64,000 bases of DNA. It comes from Acrocarpospora corrugata (GTDB lineage: Bacteria; Actinomycetota; Actinomycetes; Streptosporangiales; Streptosporangiaceae). The notes beneath the pieces are model-generated. The model made no database searches and was not told the origin of the DNA. It was given only the letters and a program-made list of their open reading frames with translations. The position numbers were made by a program, and so were the translations under genes. Of this stretch, positions 1-7,061 are shown one piece after another (position 1 is the first letter of the stretch; each line of letters starts with the position of its first letter). The stretch covers positions 58,823-122,822 of the forward strand of contig NZ_BLAD01000048.1 in assembly GCF_009687845.1 (NCBI RefSeq), read 5' to 3'.

Positions 1-90
1 CGACGTGATCGGCGCACGCTCAAGCGGCGATGTCGTCATGCGGCCCCTCCAGAATGACGTTCGGTCTATCGTGCCACAATCGGGCGGAAA

Positions 91-106
91 TCGGCGGCCC
101 CGCCGA
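91..106 (-). terminator. Candidate terminator after the P450 gene
   Basis: Arms TCGGCG and CGCCGA form a perfect 6-bp stem with a 4-nt loop, 13 bases past the P450 stop codon on the minus strand. There is no long T run, as is usual in GC-rich actinobacteria. Positions 1-90 show no recognisable gene. Confidence 0.45.
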
Positions 107-118
107 CAATAAGATCGT

Positions 119-1384
119 CTACCACGTATAGCCGACGTGTTTGACCCCGTTGATGAAGTTGGACAGCAGGTAGTCGGGCTCCCCCACCGCCCGGATCCGC
201 GGATGCCGGGTGAACAGCTCGCGGAACATGACGGTGATCTCGCGCCGGGCCAGATGCGCGCCCAGGCAGTAGTGCGGGCCCGGCCCGCCGAACCCGACGT
301 GCGGGTTCGGGCTGCGGGTGACGTCGAACACGTCCGGGTCGGCGAACACGGCCTCGTCCCGGTTGGCCGAGTTGTAGAACAGCAGCACCTTGTCGCCCGC
401 CCGGTAGTCCTGGCCGTTCATGGTGTGGTCGCGGGTCAGCGTACGGCGGAACTGGATCACCGGCGTCGAGTACCTGACGACTTCCTCCACGGCGCCGGGC
501 ACGTGCGTCTCGAAGTCGCCGAGCAGCAGTTCGCGCTGTTCCGGGTGGTCGGTGAGCAGCTTCAGGCCGTGCGCGATCGCGTTCCTGGTGGTCTCGCTGC
601 CGGCCACCACGAGCAGGATGAAGAACGATCCCAGCTCCTGCGTGGTAAGCCGCTCCTCGCCGTTGACCAGCAGCGAGGTCAGGTCGCCTGTCGGGTGCCT
701 GCGGCGTTCCCGGCCGAGCCGCTGCGCCAGCAGGCTCAGCCCGCGCCCGGCCCCGATCAGCTTGAGCAGGCCGCGCGCCACCGGCAGCCGCCGGTTGAGC
801 GCGGCGTCGTCGAAGTCGACGGCGATGCCGGAGTACTCGGCGTCGGCGTTGGCCAGGATGACGTTGGTGCGCTGGAGGATCTCTTCGTGCTGGTCGGCGG
901 GGATGCCCATCATGTCGCAGATGACCTGGACCGGCAGCCGGGCGGCGATCTCGCTGACGAAGTCGCCGGAGTCCGGGGCCCGGCTGACGATCTCCCCGGC
1001 GGCGCGCCGCAGGTCCTCCTCCATCTTGGCGAGGATGCGCGGGGTGAAGGCGCGCGAGACGATCCGCCGGAGCCGGGCGTGCCGGGGATCGTCCATGTTG
1101 ATCATCGAGCCGAAGTAGACGGCCAGCCAGCGGGGCAGGTCGGGGATGCTGTTGGAGGCGGGTTCGCTGCTGAAGACGGCGGCGTTGCGGCTGGCCTCGG
1201 TGACGTCGGCGTGCCGTACCAGCGCGTAGTAGCCGTTGCCCTTCTTGATGAAAGGGACCTTGTTCTCGTAGCAGAAGACCGGCCGGTCCAGCTCGCGCAG
1301 GCGCCGGAACGCGGCCGTCCGCTCGTCCTGGGGGCGGCCCCAGAACGGGATGGCGGACAGGTCGATGCCGGTGGTCACGCCCAT
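119..1384 (-). CDS. Cytochrome P450 (CYP124/CYP125-like)
   Basis: A 421-aa soluble bacterial P450 monooxygenase. The heme-binding loop GFGGPGPHYCLG lies near the C-terminus with the thiolate ligand at about C373. The I-helix oxygen-activating motif reads AGSETTRNA, as in the mycobacterial CYP124/125 group that hydroxylates terminal methyls of branched lipids and sterols. Length is typical. The ATG at 1384 was chosen because it follows GAAGG and overlaps the end of the GMC oxidoreductase gene by 10 bp, which implies translational coupling. Product: probably an alcohol passed to that oxidoreductase. Substrate is not readable from sequence; a ferredoxin partner must be encoded elsewhere. Confidence 0.93.
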   Translation of the reverse strand: MGVTTGIDLSAIPFWGRPQDERTAAFRRLRELDRPVFCYENKVPFIKKGNGYYALVRHADVTEASRNAAVFSSEPASNSIPDLPRWLAVYFGSMINMDDPRHARLRRIVSRAFTPRILAKMEEDLRRAAGEIVSRAPDSGDFVSEIAARLPVQVICDMMGIPADQHEEILQRTNVILANADAEYSGIAVDFDDAALNRRLPVARGLLKLIGAGRGLSLLAQRLGRERRRHPTGDLTSLLVNGEERLTTQELGSFFILLVVAGSETTRNAIAHGLKLLTDHPEQRELLLGDFETHVPGAVEEVVRYSTPVIQFRRTLTRDHTMNGQDYRAGDKVLLFYNSANRDEAVFADPDVFDVTRSPNPHVGFGGPGPHYCLGAHLARREITVMFRELFTRHPRIRAVGEPDYLLSNFINGVKHVGYTW

Positions 1385-2925
1385 GACGCCGCCTTCAGCA
1401 GATCGGCCGCCTTCTCGGCGATCATGATGGTGGGGGCGTGGATGTGGCCGCGGGTGAGGGTCGGCATCACCGACGCGTCCACCACGCGCAGCCCGGCCAC
1501 GCCGCGCACCCGCAGCTCGGGGTCGACGACGGAGTCCTCGTCGTCGCCCATCCTGCAGGTGCCGACGGGGTGGTAGAGGGTCTCGGCGCGTTCCCTGACC
1601 CAGCGGGCCAGCTCCTCGTCGGTCTCCGGCCCCCAGTACGGATCCATCGGCCCGCCCGCGAACGGCCGCAGCGCGGCGGCGGAACTGATCTGCTTGGCCA
1701 CTTTCAACCCGGCCACCAACCGGTGTAAATCGGCCTCGGCCGTCAGGTACGCGGGATCGATGACCGCCTTGCCGTCCCTGATCGTGATCCGGCCCCGGCT
1801 CTCCGGCTGGAGCAGGATCGCGGCGACGGTGATCCCGTGCCCGGACGGCGGGGTCAGGCCGTGGTCGATGAACAGGCCGGGCGCGAAGATCAGCTCGATG
1901 TCGGGGGCCGGCTCGTCCGGGCTGGTCCGGATGAAGGCGACCGCCTCGGCCACGTTCGTGGTCAGCATGCCGCGCCGCCGGAACAGGAAGTTCAGCAGGT
2001 TCGGCAGGGTCTCCGCGCCGCTCAGCGTGATCGGCTGGGGGCAGTGCAGGAGGACGCCGGTGGCCAGGTGGTCCATCAGGTTGGCGCCGACCTGCGGCGA
2101 CGCGCGGACCACGTCGATCAGGTCGGCGGCCAGCACGTCCGGGTCGCCGACGCCGGAGAGCATCAGCAGCTGCGGCGAGCCGATCGCGCCGGCCGACAGG
2201 ATGACCTCGCGGGTGGCGGTGACGCGCAGGTCGTCGCCGTACTCGACGCCGACGGCGCGGCCGTCCTCGATCAGCACCTTGTGCACGTGGGCGGCCGTCA
2301 GCACGGTCAGGTTGCCGCGGTTCATGGCCGGGCGCAGGTAGGCGTCGGCGGCGCTGCACCGGTGGCCGCGCAGCTGGGTGACCGGGGTGGTGCAGTAGCC
2401 CTCGTTGGTACGGCCGTTCAGCTCGGCCAGCCGGGTCAGGCCGACCTCCGCGCAGGCGGCCAGGAAGGCGGGGGTGATCACGCTGGGGCTGCGCAGCTCG
2501 GAGATGGTGATCGGGCCGTCGGTGCCGTACAGGCCGCCCTCGTTGGAGCCGGCCCGTCCCTCGGCGCGCTGGAAGTACGGCAGGACCTCGTCGTAGCTCC
2601 AGCCGGGCAGGCCCCACTGGTCGTAGTCGCGGGCGGTGCCGCGCACCCACATCTGCGCGTTCATCGACGACGAGCCACCGAGCATGCGGCCGCGCGGCCA
2701 GTACAGCTCGCGGCCGGAGAGTTCGCTCTGCTTCGTGGTGGTGTAGTCCCAGTCGCAGGGCGTCTTGAACAGCTTGGCGAAGCCCGCGGGCATGCGGACC
2801 TCCAGCTTGCGGTCACTCCCGCCGGCCTCGATCAGCGCGACCTTGACGTTCGGGTCCTCGCTCAGCCGGGCGGCGAGCACACAGCCCGCCGAACCCGCCC
2901 CGACGATCACGTAGTCGAAATCCAT
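1375..2925 (-). CDS. GMC-family FAD alcohol/choline dehydrogenase-like oxidoreductase
   Basis: A 516-aa glucose-methanol-choline family flavoprotein. The N-terminal FAD-binding motif VGAGSAGCVLAARL is at about residues 8-21, the GMC signature GGSSSMNAQMWVRG near residue 85, and the catalytic region HPVGTCRMG near residue 450. The C-terminus has GHIHAPT where many relatives read GNTNAPT. It should oxidise a primary alcohol to the aldehyde or acid using FAD. It lies upstream of the P450 in the same transcription unit and is divergent from an acyl-CoA ligase, so the three plausibly act in series. The natural alcohol cannot be named. Confidence 0.92.
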   Translation of the reverse strand: MDFDYVIVGAGSAGCVLAARLSEDPNVKVALIEAGGSDRKLEVRMPAGFAKLFKTPCDWDYTTTKQSELSGRELYWPRGRMLGGSSSMNAQMWVRGTARDYDQWGLPGWSYDEVLPYFQRAEGRAGSNEGGLYGTDGPITISELRSPSVITPAFLAACAEVGLTRLAELNGRTNEGYCTTPVTQLRGHRCSAADAYLRPAMNRGNLTVLTAAHVHKVLIEDGRAVGVEYGDDLRVTATREVILSAGAIGSPQLLMLSGVGDPDVLAADLIDVVRASPQVGANLMDHLATGVLLHCPQPITLSGAETLPNLLNFLFRRRGMLTTNVAEAVAFIRTSPDEPAPDIELIFAPGLFIDHGLTPPSGHGITVAAILLQPESRGRITIRDGKAVIDPAYLTAEADLHRLVAGLKVAKQISSAAALRPFAGGPMDPYWGPETDEELARWVRERAETLYHPVGTCRMGDDEDSVVDPELRVRGVAGLRVVDASVMPTLTRGHIHAPTIMIAEKAADLLKAASWA

Positions 2926-2977
2926 AACTCCGTGCTTACTCCGGTTCCGGGAATGCGTCCAGTTCGCAACCTAGTGT

Positions 2978-2993
2978 TACCTACCGGTTGGTA
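2978..2993. promoter_or_regulatory. TetR-type operator candidate between GMC oxidoreductase and CoA ligase
   Basis: TACCTACCGGTTGGTA is a 16-bp palindrome with one mismatched pair, centred on ACCGGT. It sits in the 85-bp divergent promoter region, about 25 bp before the ligase start. Palindromes of this style are typical of TetR-family regulators of lipid and acyl-CoA genes (family knowledge). No regulator gene lies next to it, so the binding protein is unknown. Confidence 0.5.
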
Positions 2994-3010
2994 TGTAGCG
3001 GTGGAACTAT

Positions 3011-4540
3011 ATGGACATGCTCAATCTGTCCATCGTGCTGGAGGACAGCGCCCGGGAGACCCCGGACCGTGCCGCCGTGGTCTTCGGCGACCTCCGTCTG
3101 CCGTACTCGTTCGTCGACTCCGTGGCCAACCAGGTGGCGAACCTGCTGGTGTCGCGGGGCATCGGCCGGGGCGACAAGGTCGCCATCGCCTGCCCGAACC
3201 TGCCGTACTTCCCGTTCGTCTACTTCGGGATCCTGAAGTCCGGGGCGACGGTGGTGCCGCTGAACGTGCTCTTACAGTCCCGCGAGATCGCCTACCACCT
3301 GGCCGACTCCGACGCCAAGGCGCTGTTCTGCTTCGAGGGGACCCCCGAACTGCCGCTCGGCGAGCGTGGCCGGGCCGGGTTCGACGACTCCGCGGCCGAG
3401 CACTTCTTCGTGCTGCCCGCCGTCCCCCTCGCGACCGAGTCGCCGTACGGCGAGACGCTCTGGGCCGCGCTCGACGGCATGGCGAGCGAGTTCGAGACCG
3501 TGCAGACCTCGCCGGAGGACACCGCGGTGATCCTCTACACCAGCGGCACCACCGGGCAGCCCAAGGGCGCCGAGCTGAGCCACCAGAACATGCTGATCAA
3601 CGCCATGATCAGCGATGAGATGTACCCGCGCCAGCCGCAGGACGTCTACCTGGCGACGCTGCCGCTGTTCCACTCCTTCGGCCAGACCGTGGTCATGAAC
3701 GCGGGCTTCCGCCGCCGCGCGACCCTGGTGCTGATGCCCCGGTTCGAGCCCGCCGACGCGCTGCGCCTGATGAACCGGGAGCAGGTCACCCTGTTCGCGG
3801 GCGTGCCCACCATGTACTGGGCGCTGCTCACCACCGTGCACACCGCCGGCGCCGAGGTCCCCGCCTCGCTCGCCACCGCCGTCGCGGGCGGCTCCGCGCT
3901 CCCCGTCGAAGTGCTCAAGGACTTCGAGAAGACCTTCGGCGTGCCCATCATGGAGGGGTACGGCCTGTCGGAGACCTCGCCCGTCGCCTCCTTCAACCAG
4001 CTCGGCAAGGTGGCCAAGGCCGGCTCGATCGGCACGCCGGTCTGGGGCGTCGAGATGAAGCTGATCGACAACGAGTGGCGCGGCGTGGACGACGTCGGCG
4101 AGATCGCGATCCGCGGCCACAACATCATGAAGGGCTATTACAACCGTCCGGAAGCCACCAGGGAGGTCATGCGCGACGGCTGGTTCCGTACCGGTGACAT
4201 CGCCCGGCGGGACGAGGACGGTTACTACTTCATCGTCGACCGGGCCAAGGACATGATCATCCGGGGTGGTTTCAACGTGTACCCCCGGGAGGTCGAGGAG
4301 GTCCTGATGACCCATGAGGCGGTCTCGCTGGTCGCCGTCATCGGCGTCCCGCACGACTCGCACGGCGAGGAGGTCAAGGCGTTCGTCATCCCCGCGGCGG
4401 GCGTCACGGTCACCGAAGCCGAGCTGGTCGCGTGGTCCAAGGAGATGATGGCGGGCTACAAATACCCGCGCATCGTGGAGTTCCGCGACAGCCTGCCGAT
4501 GACCGCCACCGGCAAGATCCTCAAGCGCGAGCTGCGGTAG
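3011..4540 (+). CDS. AMP-forming fatty-acid/aryl-CoA ligase
   Basis: A 509-aa member of the ANL superfamily that activates a carboxylate with ATP to an acyl-adenylate and then to acyl-CoA. Visible motifs are the phosphate loop YTSGTTGQPKGAE, the adenine motif GYGLSET, the hinge and core GWFRTGDIARRDEDG, and the catalytic lysine motif PMTATGKILKREL at the C-terminus. Resembles medium/long-chain acyl-CoA synthetases (FadD type). The ATG at 3011 follows GGTGGA by 5 nt; a second ATG at 3017 is possible. Divergent from the GMC/P450 pair; it would activate the acid formed by their oxidation steps (inference). Confidence 0.93.
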   Translation: MDMLNLSIVLEDSARETPDRAAVVFGDLRLPYSFVDSVANQVANLLVSRGIGRGDKVAIACPNLPYFPFVYFGILKSGATVVPLNVLLQSREIAYHLADSDAKALFCFEGTPELPLGERGRAGFDDSAAEHFFVLPAVPLATESPYGETLWAALDGMASEFETVQTSPEDTAVILYTSGTTGQPKGAELSHQNMLINAMISDEMYPRQPQDVYLATLPLFHSFGQTVVMNAGFRRRATLVLMPRFEPADALRLMNREQVTLFAGVPTMYWALLTTVHTAGAEVPASLATAVAGGSALPVEVLKDFEKTFGVPIMEGYGLSETSPVASFNQLGKVAKAGSIGTPVWGVEMKLIDNEWRGVDDVGEIAIRGHNIMKGYYNRPEATREVMRDGWFRTGDIARRDEDGYYFIVDRAKDMIIRGGFNVYPREVEEVLMTHEAVSLVAVIGVPHDSHGEEVKAFVIPAAGVTVTEAELVAWSKEMMAGYKYPRIVEFRDSLPMTATGKILKRELR

Positions 4541-4560
4541 CCGTAATTTCTCGGTGTGAT

Positions 4561-4626
4561 TCCCCGGAAACTTAGCGGGTAGGGGGGCGCGGGTACGGTC
4601 CGCCCGCCATCGAAAGTTTCCGGGGA
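4561..4626 (+). promoter_or_regulatory. 13-bp inverted repeat covering the SD of the sugar dehydrogenase gene
   Basis: TCCCCGGAAACTT (4561-4573) and AAGTTTCCGGGGA (4614-4626) are perfect inverted copies separated by 40 nt. The right arm includes most of the GGGGAG ribosome binding site, 7 nt before the ATG at 4635. If transcribed, the stem would hide the SD. Alternatively the arms are two DNA operator half-sites; the right arm overlaps CGAAAGTTTC (4611-4620), similar to the CGAAA/TTTCG element of actinomycete xylanase promoters. Confidence 0.55.
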
Positions 4627-4634
4627 GAAACGCC

Positions 4635-7058
4635 ATGCGAGGCCATGCGATCACCGGTGCGTTACTGCTCTTAGCGGGGCTCTTAGCGATCCCCGCCGCA
4701 CCGGCTGCGAACGCCAGCGCAGCGACGACGCCGTTCCAGCGAGGCACCAAATACGAAGCGGAATCCGCCACGATCGTCCAGGGCCGGGTGGAGAAGGCCC
4801 GCCGCGGCTACACCGGCGAAGGCTACGTCAACGGGTCCAACCAGACCGGGAGTTACGTCGAGTGGTCGGTCACGGCCGAGACGGCCGGCCCGGCGAAGAT
4901 CCTGATCCGGTACGCGAACACGAGCGGGCGGTCCGGCCGCGCGGACATCGCGGTCAACGGCCAGACCATCGCCGAGGACCAGCGTTTCCCCGGAACCCGC
5001 TGGTGGCGGTTCTGGCGGACGGTGTCCTTCCGGACGACCTTGAACCCGGGCGCCAACACCATCCGGATCACCTCGGCGTCGCGGCGCGGCAACCCGCACC
5101 TGGACTACCTGGAAGTCCGCAGCCTCACGACGCCTCCCACGGAAACCCCGCCTCCCAGCGAGACACCCCCACCCTCGGAAACGCCGCCCTCGGAAACGCC
5201 GCCTTCCGAAACACCGCCTTCCGAAACACCGCCCTCGGAGACGCCGCCGCCTTCGGAGACTCCTCCTCCGACGGAATGCCCGACCGTGACCCCACCGGCG
5301 GAGACCCCGCCCGGCGAAACGCCGCCAGTGGAGTCCGAGTCCCCCTCGCTCCTGAGCTCGCCCCCAGCCGAGACTCCTCCTGCGGAGACTCCCCCGGCCG
5401 AAACCCCGCCCGCGGAGACGCCTCCGGCAGAAACGCCTCCGGCTGAGACCCCTCCAGTTGAAACCCCGCCGTCAGAGACGCCTCCGGCTGAGACCCCGGT
5501 TCCGCCGGGTGAGTGCCCGCCGCCCGGTGAGGACACCGAAATTCCGACCGCGCCCGGTCAGCCGGTCTGCGGGGACTTCGGCCCCACCGAGCTCTCGATG
5601 GACTGGCCGGTCTCCACCGACAACGTGGAAGTCACCGGTTACGACATCTTCGACGGCGGCACGATGATCGCCCAGGCGACCGCTCCCCCGGTGCTCATCG
5701 TCGGGCTCACCCCGGCCACCACCTACCAGCTCACCATCCTCGCCCGCGACGCGGCCGGGAACGTCTCCGACAGCAGCCCGTCGGTCGAGTGCGCCACCAC
5801 CGAGGCCGAGGACACCGAGCCTCCGAGCGCGCCCGCCGCGCTGGCCCAGGCCAACGTCACGGCCACCACGGTCGACCTGACCTGGCAGGCCTCCACCGGC
5901 GAGCCCACGGCCTACCTGGTCAGGGACGCCGAGGAGAACGTCCTGGCCACCGTCCCCGGTGACGCCACCGGCGCCACCGTCTCCGGGCTGACCTGCGCGA
6001 CGCCGTACACCGTGCACCTGGTCGCCGAGGACGCGGCCGGGAACACCTCCGAGCCGAGCGGCACCCAGGAGTTCACCACGGCGGCCTGCGCGGCCAAGCC
6101 GGGCGTGCCGCAGGAGGCGGCGACGCTGTCCGAAGGCTGGACCATCCCGTGGGACGTCGCCTGGTCGCCGACCGGGGACTGGGCGCTGGTCACCCAGCGG
6201 GACGACTTCAAGATCTACAAGGTCACGGCGGAGGGTCAGCGCACCGAGGTCGGCGCCGTCCCCGAGACCGTCACCACCGACGGCGAGGGCGGCCTGATGG
6301 GCATCGCCATCCCGCCGGCCTGGAACGGCGGCACCGACCGCGACGTCTACGTCATGCACACGGCCGCCGAAGGCAACCGGGTGGCCCGGATGAGCTTCGA
6401 CGGCACCGCCCTGGCCGACTACCGCACGGTCCTGACCGGCATCCGCAAGAACCGCTTCCACAACGGCGGCCGGATCAGATTCGGCCCGGACGGCTTCCTG
6501 TACGTCACCACCGGCGACGCTCAGCAGCCCACCCTGGCCCAGGACCCGGCCTCACTCAACGGCAAGATCCTGCGCGTCACCCGGGACGGCGCCGCCGCCC
6601 CCGGCAACCCGTCCGGCACTCCCGTCTACTCGCTCGGCCACCGCAACCCGCAGGGCCTGGCCTGGGACTCGGCCGGCCGGCTCTGGGCCAGCGAACTCGG
6701 CAACAACGCCGCGGACGAGCTCAACCTGATCGAGGCGGGCAAGAACTACGGCTGGCCGACCTGCGAGGGCGCCTGCGAGACCGAGGGCATGACCAACCCG
6801 AAGAAGACCTGGACCCCCGACACGGCCTCGCCCAGCGGCATGGCCATCGTCGGGGACACGATCTACCTGGCCGCGATGCGCGGCCAACGGCTGTGGCGCA
6901 TCCCCCTGAACGGCACCGAGGCGGGCGAGGCGTCCGCCTACTTCCAGGGCGTGCACGGCCGGCTGCGGGCGGTCGAGAAGGTGCCGGACGCCGACGCGCT
7001 GTGGCTCGGCACCACCAACGGCCAAGCAGACCGGCTCCTACAAGTCCGACTCGGTTAG
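4635..7058 (+). CDS. Secreted CBM - FN3 - glucose/sorbosone dehydrogenase-like protein
   Basis: An 807-aa exported multidomain protein. Residues 1-30 are a signal peptide. About 35-160 form a CBM6/35-like carbohydrate-binding beta-sandwich that begins with YEAESATIV. About 165-300 are a low-complexity linker built from repeated ETPP/SETPP units. Two fibronectin type III domains follow (about 305-480). Residues 490-807 are a six-bladed propeller of the glucose/sorbosone dehydrogenase (GSDH) family, with HNGGRIRFGPDGFLYVTTGD, GHRNPQGLAWD and NYGWP. Relatives oxidise aldoses using PQQ. It probably docks on plant polysaccharide and oxidises released sugars. Its 3' end is only 3 bp from the converging protease gene. 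PQQ dependence is family knowledge, not shown here. Confidence 0.88.
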   Translation: MRGHAITGALLLLAGLLAIPAAPAANASAATTPFQRGTKYEAESATIVQGRVEKARRGYTGEGYVNGSNQTGSYVEWSVTAETAGPAKILIRYANTSGRSGRADIAVNGQTIAEDQRFPGTRWWRFWRTVSFRTTLNPGANTIRITSASRRGNPHLDYLEVRSLTTPPTETPPPSETPPPSETPPSETPPSETPPSETPPSETPPPSETPPPTECPTVTPPAETPPGETPPVESESPSLLSSPPAETPPAETPPAETPPAETPPAETPPAETPPVETPPSETPPAETPVPPGECPPPGEDTEIPTAPGQPVCGDFGPTELSMDWPVSTDNVEVTGYDIFDGGTMIAQATAPPVLIVGLTPATTYQLTILARDAAGNVSDSSPSVECATTEAEDTEPPSAPAALAQANVTATTVDLTWQASTGEPTAYLVRDAEENVLATVPGDATGATVSGLTCATPYTVHLVAEDAAGNTSEPSGTQEFTTAACAAKPGVPQEAATLSEGWTIPWDVAWSPTGDWALVTQRDDFKIYKVTAEGQRTEVGAVPETVTTDGEGGLMGIAIPPAWNGGTDRDVYVMHTAAEGNRVARMSFDGTALADYRTVLTGIRKNRFHNGGRIRFGPDGFLYVTTGDAQQPTLAQDPASLNGKILRVTRDGAAAPGNPSGTPVYSLGHRNPQGLAWDSAGRLWASELGNNAADELNLIEAGKNYGWPTCEGACETEGMTNPKKTWTPDTASPSGMAIVGDTIYLAAMRGQRLWRIPLNGTEAGEASAYFQGVHGRLRAVEKVPDADALWLGTTNGQADRLLQVRLG

Positions 7059-7061
7059 CGG

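Noticed and set aside
1837..3618. Plus-strand frame of 593 codons across the GMC gene and ligase start
   Set aside because: It crosses two real genes on opposite strands and has Gly/Arg/Val-rich composition typical of antisense frames.
3272..4771. Long minus-strand open frame (499 codons) opposite the CoA ligase gene
   Set aside because: It is the antisense of a well-supported ligase; its residues are low-complexity and match no family. Such shadows are common at high GC.
5140..5520. Coding repeat of the ETPP linker as a regulatory repeat
   Set aside because: The repeats are codons for a Pro/Thr/Glu linker inside a good open frame; codon choice varies between units as expected for protein-level selection.
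7059..7061. Attachment-site duplication at the edges of the defence island
   Set aside because: I compared 7040-7080 with 19980-20040 and saw no direct repeat, and there is no integrase or tRNA at either edge.
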